This document shows, piece after piece, positions 1 to 8,273 of a stretch of 32,519 nucleotides of DNA (position 1 is the stretch's first letter; the number at the start of each line of letters is the position of its first letter). This DNA is from Deltaproteobacteria bacterium (lineage in GTDB: Bacteria > Desulfobacterota > Syntrophobacteria > Syntrophobacterales > Syntrophobacteraceae). The stretch lies in the NCBI GenBank assembly GCA_021813685.1, contig JAKAJS010000167.1:1-32519 (forward strand). Direction: 5' to 3'. A model generated the notes under the pieces. The model was given only the letters and a program-made list of their open reading frames with translations. It made no database searches and was not told the DNA's origin. The position numbers were made by a program, and so were the translations under genes.

Positions 1-714
1 GACCACCAGCTTGCTGACGATCGGGTTTTCCTTCACGACGTAGGTCAGGATTTTTCCGGCAGGAGTGCTTTTCACCTCGGCGGAGACTTTTTCAAAATAG
101 CCCATGGCAAATATGGACCGGATATCGGCGCTCACCAGCCCGGGATTGAATAACTGCCCCTTTTTGCTCTTGAGCACCCGCTCTATGGCGGCGGCCTCTA
201 TCCGCTGATTCCCCTTGAATTTGATCGCCGCGATAATTGAGGTCCCCACTACATCGGCAGCCGTTTGATCCACTATTTTCTCAACGGCCGCAGCCAGATT
301 TTCGGCACCCTGCTGTTCGGCCAGGAGAGCCACGGGCTTTTTACTCCCCGACATATCCACAAGCGTAGCCCGGATGGAAATGGTGTCGCCTTTCTGCGAA
401 TAGGCACCAAACATAACATAGGAGGCACCCACCTTATTTCCGACCGACTTCGCCTGCGCCTCCGAACTCACCGGACCGCCCGCGGCCTTTTCCACCAGTG
501 CCGGATCGATCAGCGCAAGACCGGACCGGGCGCCCAGCCGGGTGAAAAGCTCATCGAGAGACTTTTGCGTCTTGCCCGCTCCTGCCCCACCCTGTATTTC
601 AAAAGGCATGACGGCGACTTTGGGCTGAGCATCCTGCCCCCACGCGCTCGGAAGGCCCAGCACAAAGCAAATCAAAAGACAAACCAGTATCCCCGCTCTT
701 CTCTTGCCCACCAT
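1..714 (-). CDS. bamA: Outer membrane assembly factor BamA, N-terminal part (cut by window edge)
   Basis: The reading frame from the ATG at 714 stays open to base 1 (238 codons), so only the N-terminus is present. It begins with a signal peptide (basic MVGKRR, hydrophobic core, cleavage near AWG-Q at about residue 26). Residues about 30-150 form an alpha/beta domain with KVAVMPFE, like the CsgG/TolB-N-type domains seen in front of BamA in deltaproteobacteria. A POTRA domain begins near residue 160 (AAIKFKGNQRIE, then MGYFEKVSAEV and LTYVVKENP). BamA inserts beta-barrel proteins into the outer membrane; the barrel would lie beyond the left edge. The ATG has a GGAGGTC ribosome site just upstream. 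It follows lolD on the same strand after a gap of about 190 bp that holds a heptamer repeat. Assignment is from POTRA sequence features and the lysS-lolCD-bamA order. The N-terminal domain identity is an inference. Confidence 0.85.
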   Translation of the reverse strand, partial: MVGKRRAGILVCLLICFVLGLPSAWGQDAQPKVAVMPFEIQGGAGAGKTQKSLDELFTRLGARSGLALIDPALVEKAAGGPVSSEAQAKSVGNKVGASYVMFGAYSQKGDTISIRATLVDMSGSKKPVALLAEQQGAENLAAAVEKIVDQTAADVVGTSIIAAIKFKGNQRIEAAAIERVLKSKKGQLFNPGLVSADIRSIFAMGYFEKVSAEVKSTPAGKILTYVVKENPIVSKLVV

Positions 715-833
715 GACCTCCAGCCCCTCCATCAATGCACTTTGCCGATACACCAAGGCCCAACCAGACACGACACCCCGGGATGTATTTTCGGGCAGTT
801 TTCAGGCTCTCTCTAATACCACCCTTCTTGGAA

Positions 834-901
834 AGTGAACAGTGAACAGTGAACAGTGAACAGAAAAAAACCGCTCAACTTTCACTCTTCACTGCTCACT
901 G
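834..901. repeat. Inverted heptamer repeat element A (unit AGTGAAC)
   Basis: Four and a bit perfect tandem copies of AGTGAAC (834-863), about ten bases of spacer with an A-run, then four degenerate 7-base units of the complementary type (CTCAACT, TTCACTC, TTCACTG, CTCACTG; 874-901). The two arms can pair as a hairpin. The element sits between the lolD stop and bamA. It shares period and layout, but not unit sequence, with elements at 16400 and 24015. Confidence 0.85.
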
Positions 902-907
902 CCCTCT

Positions 908-1639
908 TCACACAGTGACCGTGAGCCCCCCCACGGAGCGCTCTCCCCGCTCCTCTTTGAGATGAGCGTCTTTAAGACGCAGCACCCTGTGCATCATCGA
1001 GGCCAGCTCCTGATTGTGAGTAACGATCACCATGGTGAGACCATCGGATTCGTTTAATGAAACCAAAAGCTCGTGAAGAGAGCGCCCCGTCCGTCCGTCG
1101 AGATTGCCGCTGGGCTCATCGGCCAAAAAGAGCCTGGGGCTCAACAAAAGGGCTCTTGCCACCGCAACCCGCTGCTGTTCGCCCCCCGAAAGCTCTCCCA
1201 CACGGTGTTTGAACCTCTGTGACAAACCCAGCCTGTCGAGCAGATCGCACGCCTTGGCTTTGGCTTCCGATTTCGGCAGTCCCGCAATCAGCCCCGGCAT
1301 CATGACATTTTCCAGGGCGCTGAATTCAGGCATCAAACAGTGGAACTGAAAAACAAACCCTATGTTCCGATTCCTGAAATTGGCCAGTTCGCGCTCTCCC
1401 TGGACGAAGACATCGGCCCCGCCGTAGTAAACCTTTCCGGCGCTCGGCCGTTCGAGCGTGCCCAAAATGTTTAGCAAGGTCGATTTTCCCGCACCGGAAC
1501 TGCCGACAATGGCGATTCTCTCCCCCTTGCGAATTACGAGATCGAGATCCCGGAAAAGCTCGATCGCATGGCTTCCGTTTTCGAAAACCTTGGTCAGTCC
1601 CAAAGTGTGGACTTCTATGCTTTGCGTGACATCATTCAT
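908..1639 (-). CDS. lolD: Lipoprotein-releasing system ATP-binding protein LolD
   Basis: ABC ATPase of 243 aa. Walker A GSSGAGKS is at residues 46-53, the ABC signature LSGGEQQR at 150-157, Walker B LFLADEPSGNLD at about 170-181, and the H-loop histidine in IVTHNQ near 208. In the family, LolD powers the LolC/E membrane subunits that extract sorted lipoproteins from the inner membrane and pass them to LolA. The start overlaps the end of the lolC/E gene by 8 bases, pointing to translational coupling in one operon. The length is close to the usual 230 aa. The closely related MacB/FtsE-type ATPases are less likely given the LolC/E partner. Confidence 0.93.
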   Translation of the reverse strand: MNDVTQSIEVHTLGLTKVFENGSHAIELFRDLDLVIRKGERIAIVGSSGAGKSTLLNILGTLERPSAGKVYYGGADVFVQGERELANFRNRNIGFVFQFHCLMPEFSALENVMMPGLIAGLPKSEAKAKACDLLDRLGLSQRFKHRVGELSGGEQQRVAVARALLLSPRLFLADEPSGNLDGRTGRSLHELLVSLNESDGLTMVIVTHNQELASMMHRVLRLKDAHLKEERGERSVGGLTVTV

Positions 1640-2870
1640 ATTTGAGGGCTTCTGCGGGATCGACTCCGGCAGCCTTGCGCGACGGGTAAAGCGTCGCCAG
1701 AAGGCTTATGCAAATTGCCGAAATCGCGATCGTCGCCAAATCGGAGGCTTCCATTTTCACAGGAAGCGTGGATATGTGATAGACGTCCTGGGGCAGATGG
1801 ATGAACTTGTACTTTTTTAGCAGATCGCACAACACCGTGCCGCCCAAAAGCCCGAGGATCGTCCCGGAGGCGCCTATGAGAAATCCTTCCAGAACGAAAA
1901 TTCTCCGTATGCTGGCCGTAGTGGCGCCCATCGCCTTGAGTATGGCGATATCGCGCCCTTTTTGCATTACCAGCATCGTGAGTGAACTTACGATATTAAA
2001 CGCCGCAACGAGTATGATGAGGGTCAGGATTACGAACATTACCGCCTTTTCCAGCTTGAGGGCGGAGAAAAAATTGCTGTTCATCCTGATCCAGTCGGTG
2101 ACATAGAAGGGATAGCCCAGCTTTCGTTTCAAAGCGTTGGCAATCTCGCCCGCCTTGTAGATGTCATGAACCCTTACCTCCAGGCCGGTTGCGCGGTTGC
2201 CGATACCCAGAAACTGCTGCGCAACGGGCAGATCGACGTAGGCAAGCGTACTGTCGTAGTCGTACATCCCGGAGCGCACGAGCCCGACGACTTCGAACAG
2301 CTGGCTCTTGGGCGCCTGTCCGATAGGGCTGAGGGTCCCGGTAGGCGAGATGACGGTCAGGAAACTCCCGACCCGCACCCCGAGACTGTTGGCAAGCTGG
2401 TCCCCCAGGATGATGCCCGGATAGAGACGTCGGCCGGATTTATTCAAAGACTGCGCAAGGGAGGCGAGTTGTCCCTCGATAAGGTTTTGCTGGAGCCTTA
2501 TGACCCTTGAGGCCGAAAGCGGATCGATTCCATAGAGGATGGCCCCCGAACTCCTGTTTGCCGACATCATCACGGGAGCGTAGATATAGGGGGTCGATTC
2601 CACCACGCCCTGCTGCGTATCGACCTTGCGCATCACCTCCTTGTACCCGGAGATCGAACCGGCATAGCTGGTGATGTTCACATGCGCGGTGACGCCCAGG
2701 ATGCGGTTTCGAAGGTCGTTTTGAAACCCGTTCATAACCGCCAGGACGACAATCAGGGCCGTAACCCCGACGGCCACTCCCGCTATGGAAATAAAGGAGA
2801 TCAAAGACACGAAGTTCTGTCTTCGCTTGGCCAGAAGATACCGAATGCTTATGAAAAACTCAAAGCCCAT
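1632..2870 (-). CDS. Lipoprotein-releasing system transmembrane protein LolC/LolE
   Basis: Permease of 412 aa. It has an N-terminal transmembrane helix (residues about 20-48, LISFISIAGVAVGVTALIVVLAVMN), a large periplasmic region (about 50-260) of MacB_PCD type, and three C-terminal helices (about 270-400) with the FtsX-domain motif DIAILKAMGA near 300. With LolD it forms the complex that releases lipoproteins from the inner membrane. Only one such permease is visible here, and organisms outside the gammaproteobacteria often have a single LolC/E (sometimes called LolF), so I do not choose between the names. The N-terminus begins 11 bases after the lysS stop; no strong ribosome site is visible, which suggests coupling to lysS. 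Confidence 0.92.
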   Translation of the reverse strand: MGFEFFISIRYLLAKRRQNFVSLISFISIAGVAVGVTALIVVLAVMNGFQNDLRNRILGVTAHVNITSYAGSISGYKEVMRKVDTQQGVVESTPYIYAPVMMSANRSSGAILYGIDPLSASRVIRLQQNLIEGQLASLAQSLNKSGRRLYPGIILGDQLANSLGVRVGSFLTVISPTGTLSPIGQAPKSQLFEVVGLVRSGMYDYDSTLAYVDLPVAQQFLGIGNRATGLEVRVHDIYKAGEIANALKRKLGYPFYVTDWIRMNSNFFSALKLEKAVMFVILTLIILVAAFNIVSSLTMLVMQKGRDIAILKAMGATTASIRRIFVLEGFLIGASGTILGLLGGTVLCDLLKKYKFIHLPQDVYHISTLPVKMEASDLATIAISAICISLLATLYPSRKAAGVDPAEALKYE

Positions 2871-2881
2871 GATGGTGCGTA

Positions 2882-4372
2882 CTAACCCTTCTTTTCCGGT
2901 CTCATGTGCGGGAAAAGAATGACATCTCTAATGGAAGGAGAGTCGGTGAGAAGCATTACCAGCCGGTCGATCCCGATCCCCTCGCCACCCGCCGGAGGCA
3001 TTCCATACTCGAGCGCCCGAATGTAGTCCTCATCCATCTGGTGGGCTTCCTCATCTCCTGCCTCAAAGGCCGCAATCTGCCGCTCGAACCGCTCCCGCTG
3101 GTCCCTCGGATCGTTTAGCTCCGAAAATGCATTGGCCATTTCGCGGGAAGCGATAAAGAGTTCGAACCGGTCGACAAACTCGGGTGCGGCATCGGACTTG
3201 CGGGAAAGAGGCGAAACCTCAAGCGGGTATTGGTATATGAAGGTCGGCTGAACCAGCCGGGGCTCGACCACCAGGTCGAAAATCTTGGTCAAAAGCTTTC
3301 CGTGACCTTCGAATTTTTCGACGCCTATGCCAAGAGATCTCGCGTAGCTGACGGCCCCCTCCCGGCTTTCCACCGCTTCCTGCGGCACATTGCCAATGGC
3401 TGTCAGCGACTCGATGAACGTGTAGCGCGCCCAGGGCGCAGAGAGATCGATGACGCTTCCCTGGTATTCGAGGCTCGTTTTCCCCTCGTTGACCTCCCGG
3501 CACAACCGCACGAAGAGCTCCTCGGTAAGCTCCATGAGATCTTCATAGGTAGCGTAGGCCTGGTAGAATTCGAGCATCGTGAATTCGGGATTGTGCTGCG
3601 TGGAAACCCCTTCATTGCGGAAATTGCGGTTGAGCTCGAAGACGCGCTCGAATCCCCCCACAAGCAGCCTTTTCAGATACAGCTCGGGGGCTATCCGCAA
3701 ATAAAGATCCATGTCCAGGGCATTGTGATGGGTCGTAAAGGGCTTTGCGGTAGCTCCCCCGGCAATGGGGTGCATCATCGGAGTTTCGACCTCGAGAAAG
3801 TCGCGCTCCGTAAAAAAGCGCCTGATCCCCGAGACGATCCGAGCCCGTTTGCGGAAGGTCTCGCGTACCTGCTCGTTTACCATGAGATCGACGTAGCGCT
3901 GCCGGTAGCGCATCTCGATGTCTTTCAGGCCGTGGAATTTTTCGGGAAGCGGCCGCAGGTTCTTGGTGAGCAACACGAACTCTTTTACGGCAAGCGTGAG
4001 CTCATCGGTTTTGGTCCGGAAAAGAGGCCCCACGACCCGAATGATGTCCCCGATATCCACCCGTTTGACAATCGAGTAGGTCTCATCGCCCACCAGGTTC
4101 TTCTGAACGTATACCTGAATTTTGGCATCCGAGTCGCAAAGGTGCATGAAGGTGGATTTACCGAAGGAGCGAACCGACAGAACGCGGCCTGCGATCGTAT
4201 AGGTCTTCTCCTCGGCTTCGAGTTCCTCCGCCTTCTTATCCCCCGCATGGGCCAAAAGGTCTTTTATCCTGTCGGGCACAGAAAAGCCGTTGGGATAGAG
4301 CGCCACGTTGGCGCGCTCCAGTTCGGCGGCCTTCTCCAGCCGCTCGCGCACTACGATATTCAAATCTTCCAT
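2882..4372 (-). CDS. lysS: Lysyl-tRNA synthetase, class II
   Basis: Charges tRNA-Lys. An N-terminal OB-fold anticodon-binding domain (residues about 40-160, with TIAGRVLSVRSFGKSTFMHL) precedes the class II catalytic core. Motif 2 is visible as FRNEGVSTQHNPEFTMLEFY and motif 3 as GEGIGIDRLVMLLT near the C-terminus. The frame is open upstream to an ATG at 4456, but the ATG at 4372 (MEDLNIVVRERLEKA) gives 496 aa, the normal family length; the 28 extra residues look non-homologous, so I chose 4372. It heads the lysS-lolC/E-lolD-bamA run on the minus strand. The pairing of lysS with lol genes is common in deltaproteobacteria. Confidence 0.95.
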   Translation of the reverse strand: MEDLNIVVRERLEKAAELERANVALYPNGFSVPDRIKDLLAHAGDKKAEELEAEEKTYTIAGRVLSVRSFGKSTFMHLCDSDAKIQVYVQKNLVGDETYSIVKRVDIGDIIRVVGPLFRTKTDELTLAVKEFVLLTKNLRPLPEKFHGLKDIEMRYRQRYVDLMVNEQVRETFRKRARIVSGIRRFFTERDFLEVETPMMHPIAGGATAKPFTTHHNALDMDLYLRIAPELYLKRLLVGGFERVFELNRNFRNEGVSTQHNPEFTMLEFYQAYATYEDLMELTEELFVRLCREVNEGKTSLEYQGSVIDLSAPWARYTFIESLTAIGNVPQEAVESREGAVSYARSLGIGVEKFEGHGKLLTKIFDLVVEPRLVQPTFIYQYPLEVSPLSRKSDAAPEFVDRFELFIASREMANAFSELNDPRDQRERFERQIAAFEAGDEEAHQMDEDYIRALEYGMPPAGGEGIGIDRLVMLLTDSPSIRDVILFPHMRPEKKG

Positions 4373-4607
4373 TGTTTCCAAACCTTCAAAAAGCGGTTCG
4401 CCCGGTAGAAGCAAACGTTCGCCTCTACAGGGTCCGACGCACAGGGGCGTCTTCATCCGTCCAGAGTATGCCTTACCTCACCCGATACTGCCGATATCCT
4501 TCCGCCGACCGGAGGCAAGAGACGTTAGATGATTTGGATTGCCCCGTCAAGGGCGTTATCTTTGTCTCCCGGGAGTTTCCCTCTGCCGGAAAAGCTCGAC
4601 CCAAAGC

Positions 4608-4787
4608 TCAGGGCCCGTCTTTGCGCTTAGGCCCGCCTTTTTCCGCCTTGCTCTTCATCATCTTCGAGACGGAAAACGCCACGATGAGAAGCCCCAAAAT
4701 CAGGGGAGTCCCGTCCAGCCTGATAACCCCATACAAAAAAATCACCACTCCGCCTATCAGGCTTAGCCATTGCATCGACGGACCCAT
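4608..4787 (-). CDS. Small two-helix membrane protein, function unknown
   Basis: A 59-aa protein with two hydrophobic segments (about residues 7-22 and 26-43) separated by a short loop, then a strongly basic tail (KMMKSKAEKGGPKRKDGP). The ATG at 4787 has a good GGGGAGGT ribosome site six bases upstream and gives a membrane protein without leader; the frame is open 15 codons further but without such a site. It lies upstream of lysS on the same strand with a 235-bp gap. I do not recognise a family. Spacing and composition support a real gene but not a function. Confidence 0.55.
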   Translation of the reverse strand: MGPSMQWLSLIGGVVIFLYGVIRLDGTPLILGLLIVAFSVSKMMKSKAEKGGPKRKDGP

Positions 4788-4854
4788 TATTGTACCTCCC
4801 CGAATTGTCTGCGCAAACTCCGCCCCGGGCATCCAACCGTCGGGGCACGCAAAA

Positions 4855-4889
4855 GCGCGGGGGGCTTTCGCCCCCCGCCCCCCACGCCG
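4855..4889. repeat. REP-like GC hairpin, copy 1
   Basis: The core is GCGGGGGG, a CTTTCG loop, and CCCCCCGC (4857-4878), followed by CCCCCCACG. A second copy with the same layout (GCGGGG, short loop, CCCCGC, then ACCCCCACG) lies at 31164-31199. The shared flank after the hairpin suggests a dispersed extragenic palindrome rather than a simple terminator. No T-run follows on either strand. Confidence 0.5.
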
Positions 4890-5069
4890 CTACGCGGCTC
4901 AGTTGGCGCTTCGGCCGGGGACTCGCCAAAATTTAAATAGGTAACGACTTTTTGGTAAAAAGGCAAAACAAAAGAATTTTCACCGGGGGCGAGCGTGGCC
5001 AAAGTCGCTCCCCTTTTGGCTTTTCCGGCCGATAAAACTCATCTTGAGGCCCCACCCCTCGAAAGTCTG

Positions 5070-5099
5070 TTGACATCGGGGGCGATATGTCACTATTAA
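5070..5099 (+). promoter_or_regulatory. Sigma70-type promoter of tRNA-Arg
   Basis: A perfect -35 TTGACA (5070-5075), 18-base spacer and -10 TATTAA (5094-5099, four of six consensus bases). The tRNA begins 11 bases after the -10 box, so the spacing suits a very short 5' leader. Confidence 0.6.
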
Positions 5100-5109
5100 A
5101 GGGGAATGC

Positions 5110-5183
<74 letters not shown>

Positions 5184-5194
5184 CTAACAAAATC

Positions 5195-5232
5195 AAGGAC
5201 TTGGCGGGTTTTCCGCTGAGTCCTTTGTTTTA
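5195..5232 (+). terminator. Intrinsic terminator after tRNA-Arg
   Basis: A 13-bp stem (AAGGACT TGGCGG / CCGCTG AGTCCTT, with two wobble pairs), loop GTTTT, then TGTTTTAT. Confidence 0.85.
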
Positions 5233-5995
5233 TCTGGCAAATTTGTCCATACCTTTGGGAGCCTGGCGTGGCAACGACCTGCGGGGATACCCAAAATTGA
5301 CGACCTCAGGCCAACCCATACCTCAAAAAACGTCTTATCCCCAAAAAAGAGTGCCTTGGTGCGGCCCCATAGAGCACATCAAGAGGACCGGCCTTTCGGT
5401 CCTGGTAGTCTGCACGCAATGCGATATGAGGAAGCCCCTGGTATCTTAGCCGGTCTGCGATCCTCGCAGGTCCCGAGAACACGGGGCATTAATGGAGGGG
5501 ACGGGATGTGCCGCTAATCCGCATCACGTCTGTCATAGACGGGCAGGTGCATCGTCCCGGCCTTGATCACGTTGCCCCCCCGGGGCATGAGGCATGGAAG
5601 CCTGACGAAGCGGGTATTAACTTTTAGGAATGATTTACTTGCACCGGCCCTATGAATTCGGGTCGATGAGTTTTTCCCGTTTCCCGGAAGGGGATACGAG
5701 GGAAAGCCCAATTGCAGCCGTGAGATTTCCAAAGATGCCCTCCTGTCAGGATAGTCAAATAGGTAACATGGCAACTCCCTTTGTGGTATAAGAAGGGACT
5801 GATCGAAGTAAGGTCTGCAAATGATAAGTGAACGCCAAATGACTGGTTGCAAGATCGCTCGTCTTTGAGAATTCAATATACGAGAACTGGAATATTGAAA
5901 ATCTTGCGTGGTCAACAATAAAGTCGATAAAGACCCGTACAGACGCTCAGAAACCTAATAGCGGAACACCACCTGTGGGAGATAAAGGATAATCG
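5233..5995. other. 763-bp gene-poor stretch between tRNA-Arg and the ATPase/TOPRIM pair
   Basis: I see no convincing protein gene. The open frames on both strands are short, lack ribosome sites and have no recognisable motifs. Several short hairpins stand out: AGGACCG GCCTTT CGGTCCT (5383-5402), CCCG AGAACA CGGG (about 5472-5485), CGTCT GTCAT AGACG (near 5527-5541) and TGCCCC CC GGGGCA (near 5572-5585). Base composition drifts from GC-rich to more AT-rich toward 5995. It may be decayed coding DNA or hold a non-coding RNA. I could not find a second copy of the tRNA 3' end that would mark an att site within the window. Confidence 0.4.
5895..5924 (+). promoter_or_regulatory. Candidate promoter of the ATPase/TOPRIM pair
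   Basis: TTGAAA (5895-5900), an 18-base spacer and TAAAGT (5919-5924; four of six consensus bases). It lies about 70 bases before the GTG start. The match is modest and the call tentative. Confidence 0.25.
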
Positions 5996-7084
5996 GTGAG
6001 GATAAAGCATGTTCTGATCAAAAATTTTAAGGGTGTAAAAGATTGCGAGATTGATTTGTTGGATCGCGACAAGCCGCGCCAGATTACCGCGATTTTGGGT
6101 GATAATGGTTCGGGAAAAACGTCCGTGCTTCAAGCGATCGGATTGGTCCTGTCCATGGCGGCGCGCAGGACAGCATCTCCGAACACCTTCCGATGGCATG
6201 GTTTTCTCGCGGACAGGATTTCTTCCATGGGAAAAACACATGTCGAGCTGACCATAGAGTTTGAAGAAGCGGAGCTGAGAGTCACAAAAAATCTTTTTCA
6301 ACAATGGCAACAGTCGCTCCCTTTCGACGAAAAGCAGGGAAAGAAACTTGTTCAGCCATCCGATTTTCCTGAGATAAAGCTCGTTTTTCAGGACGGCAAA
6401 TTGATCAGTCCCAGTGGCTCTAAGGCCATTCATCAGCTTGCCGGTCGTTTCTATGTGGGTAGACTTGCGAAGGCTCAGCCCCAATACCGTGAGGAATATA
6501 AGACAATAGGCAGTGTTTTTTGGTTCGATCAGATGCGCAATCTCGGTCAAGGCCTCTATACGGTAAAAGGCGATGAAAATCAGCCGGAGTATTCCGAGAC
6601 ATGGCAGAGCGGCGTGGATCAGCTCCGGGAGTATCTTGTGGGATGGTGGGCGCATCATACATCTGAACGGAAACACGGGAAGGATTATATCCCTGAACTG
6701 GAGAACAAGTTCAACCTTGTGTTCCCCGGGGTGAGGTTTATCGGAGTGGCCCCTCGCGGCGCCGGGGCCAGCGGAGTTTCCGATTTTTATTTTCTTTTAG
6801 AGCGGGAAGGTAAAGTTTTCGATCTGGCAGAAATGTCCTCTGGAGAACAAGCCGTTTTTCCTTTCATTTACGAATTAGTTCGCCTGGATGTCGCAAAATC
6901 CATCGTGTTGATTGACGAATTGGAGCTTCATCTCCATCCGCCCCAGCAGCAGGCGCTGCTAGCGGCACTTCCGAAATTGGGACCCGATTGCCAATACATC
7001 ATCACCACGCATTCCCCCTTCCTTGAAAGCGTGATCCCCGACGAGCATGAGGTACGCCTCAAAGGAGGTCGCCCATGCCTGTAA
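5996..7084 (+). CDS. AAA/ABC-type ATPase, AriA-like (candidate PARIS defence ATPase)
   Basis: 362-aa ATPase of the AAA_15/AAA_21 (SMC/OLD-like) class. It opens with IKNFKGVKDCEIDL, typical of RecF/SMC-like N-termini. Walker A GDNGSGKTS is at 35-43, the ABC-like signature SSGEQ at about 281-285, Walker B IVLIDELELHLHP at 303-315 and TTHSP at 337-341. The GTG start has an AAGGAT ribosome site 8 bases upstream. It overlaps the next gene by 10 bases, so the two are coupled. In PARIS, the ATPase AriA holds the TOPRIM effector AriB until it senses a phage anti-restriction protein. This protein is somewhat shorter than the AriA proteins I know of (about 400 aa or more). The pair architecture fits, but other ATPase/TOPRIM systems remain possible. 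Confidence 0.75.
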   Translation: MRIKHVLIKNFKGVKDCEIDLLDRDKPRQITAILGDNGSGKTSVLQAIGLVLSMAARRTASPNTFRWHGFLADRISSMGKTHVELTIEFEEAELRVTKNLFQQWQQSLPFDEKQGKKLVQPSDFPEIKLVFQDGKLISPSGSKAIHQLAGRFYVGRLAKAQPQYREEYKTIGSVFWFDQMRNLGQGLYTVKGDENQPEYSETWQSGVDQLREYLVGWWAHHTSERKHGKDYIPELENKFNLVFPGVRFIGVAPRGAGASGVSDFYFLLEREGKVFDLAEMSSGEQAVFPFIYELVRLDVAKSIVLIDELELHLHPPQQQALLAALPKLGPDCQYIITTHSPFLESVIPDEHEVRLKGGRPCL

Positions 7085-7899
7085 CGCGATTATTGGTTGA
7101 GGGAGAGCTTGACGCCCAGCTTTTGGCCCCTTTTTTCGCAGGCAACCCTACTGTGGAGGCCATTAAATCTTCAAAAAACGCACTGGCGCCTCGGACCCGA
7201 ACGGAGAGACTAAAAGCTGGTCCCTGTGTCGGTTATCTTCGAGACCGGGATTTCGACTACGACCCGCCGGCGCAGACTGATCAACCAACGATAGATAAAA
7301 CCGAAAAAGGGAACGTTTTGGGATGGCGATGGTCCCGTCATTCCATAGAAAATTATATGCTGGAGCCCGCTATTGCATGTAAAGCGCTAGTCGTGGACGA
7401 AACCACCTATCGCACGGCTTTAAGCACGGCCGGCGGCAGGATCAAGTATTACCAGGCAGCGCGGTGGGCCATCGGAATTGCCCGAAGCGCTTTGCCTCCG
7501 TATTACGAATTGCGAACTCAGCCCGAAGGCGCAAACGAATTCTATCTTCCTGGCAATGAAGAATTGACCGACAATACCGCAAAAAATTGGGCGGTCAATC
7601 AGGTGAATGGCTTTGCAAACCAAGTACGCCCAAAGTTGGAAACCAATGCCATTGCTCAATCGTATGAAAAATACTCCGAGTGGTTCAATCTTGAAGATCC
7701 CGTCTCCGTTGAAACTCTTCTGATCTATTTCTCGGGCAAGGATGTAATGACCGCCCTTGATCCACTGTGGCAACCAATGGGAATTCAAGGCCCCAATGAT
7801 TTTCGAGGGAGAATTCGCGACTGGATGCGGGAGCACCCCGACGAGGTCCGCAAAGCTTTGCCCGAATGGCAGTCGCTACTGGATACCGTGCGTGTGTAG
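7075..7899 (+). CDS. DUF4435/TOPRIM-like protein, AriB-like (candidate PARIS effector)
   Basis: 274 aa. It starts with VTRLLVEGELDAQLL (acidic E9, E11 and D13, the TOPRIM-like glutamate region), followed by the acidic cluster LRDRDFDYD (D57, D59, D61) and HSIENYML (89-96), the spacing and motifs of DUF4435. In PARIS the AriB effector is a TOPRIM nuclease, reported to cleave tRNA when released. A perfect AGGAGGT precedes the ATG, inside the end of the upstream ATPase gene. The C-terminal half (about 120-274) has no motif I can name. Family assignment is by motif reading only; DUF4435 proteins also occur with other ATPases. Confidence 0.65.
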   Translation: MPVTRLLVEGELDAQLLAPFFAGNPTVEAIKSSKNALAPRTRTERLKAGPCVGYLRDRDFDYDPPAQTDQPTIDKTEKGNVLGWRWSRHSIENYMLEPAIACKALVVDETTYRTALSTAGGRIKYYQAARWAIGIARSALPPYYELRTQPEGANEFYLPGNEELTDNTAKNWAVNQVNGFANQVRPKLETNAIAQSYEKYSEWFNLEDPVSVETLLIYFSGKDVMTALDPLWQPMGIQGPNDFRGRIRDWMREHPDEVRKALPEWQSLLDTVRV

Positions 7900-7965
7900 A
7901 TCAGTCCAACCAAGCGCCAAGAGGTGAGGATGGGAAAACGTCGGAGGCGCCCAAGATGCCGGAAG

Positions 7966-8083
7966 GGTATCATCAGGGGATACGCCGAACCCGAACCTGC
8001 GGGCGTTCGTTGAGCAGCACATGAAAGAGCGGCCTTATGAACTCACATCCTACGACTTACTGCACGCCCGTCAGGATCGATGA
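7966..8083 (+). pseudogene. Possible C-terminal remnant of a lost gene, in a 374-bp gap
   Basis: The gap 7900-8273 has no intact gene. One frame within it, ending at the TGA 8081-8083, reads GDTPNPNLRAFVEQHMKERP and then YELTSYDLLHARQDR. The composition looks protein-like (mixed polar and hydrophobic), unlike the other frames, but there is no start. I do not recognise the family. It may be the tail of a gene lost when the ATPase/TOPRIM pair arrived. The rest of the gap shows nothing I can name. Confidence 0.25.
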
Positions 8084-8273
8084 ACTGCAGAGGGCCACAC
8101 AGCGAATTTTGCGACGCTTGGATATGGGCCGCCAGCGCCTTTAAATTGCTGATTTTGGAAAAGGGGCCGCGTCGCAAATGGAGTTTCCTTGAGCATGGTT
8201 CCCGTGTTTTCCGGGCGAGATCGCATCTACGCTTTGCCTGTGCGGATCGTGCCTGCCCGGGTCTACATGAAGA

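Larger units (their letters stand above)
4788..5109. other. Intergenic region between the lysS-side genes and tRNA-Arg
   Basis: No protein gene is supported here. It holds a REP-like GC hairpin (4855-4889), other short GC inverted repeats (GCCGC TAC GCGGC near 4886-4898), an AT-rich patch near 4925-4980, and the promoter of the tRNA-Arg gene at the right end. Leftward promoters for the small membrane gene are expected but none stands out. Confidence 0.5.

Noticed and set aside
265..816. 183-codon plus-strand frame over bamA
   Set aside because: The minus strand encodes a signal peptide and POTRA domain; the plus frame is a shadow.
3230..4408. 392-codon open frame antisense to lysS
   Set aside because: lysS carries all class II motifs in the opposite frame; the antisense frame has no family features.
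5514..5918. 134-codon minus-strand frame in the gap after tRNA-Arg
   Set aside because: No ribosome site, no motif and odd composition; kept as part of the gene-poor stretch.
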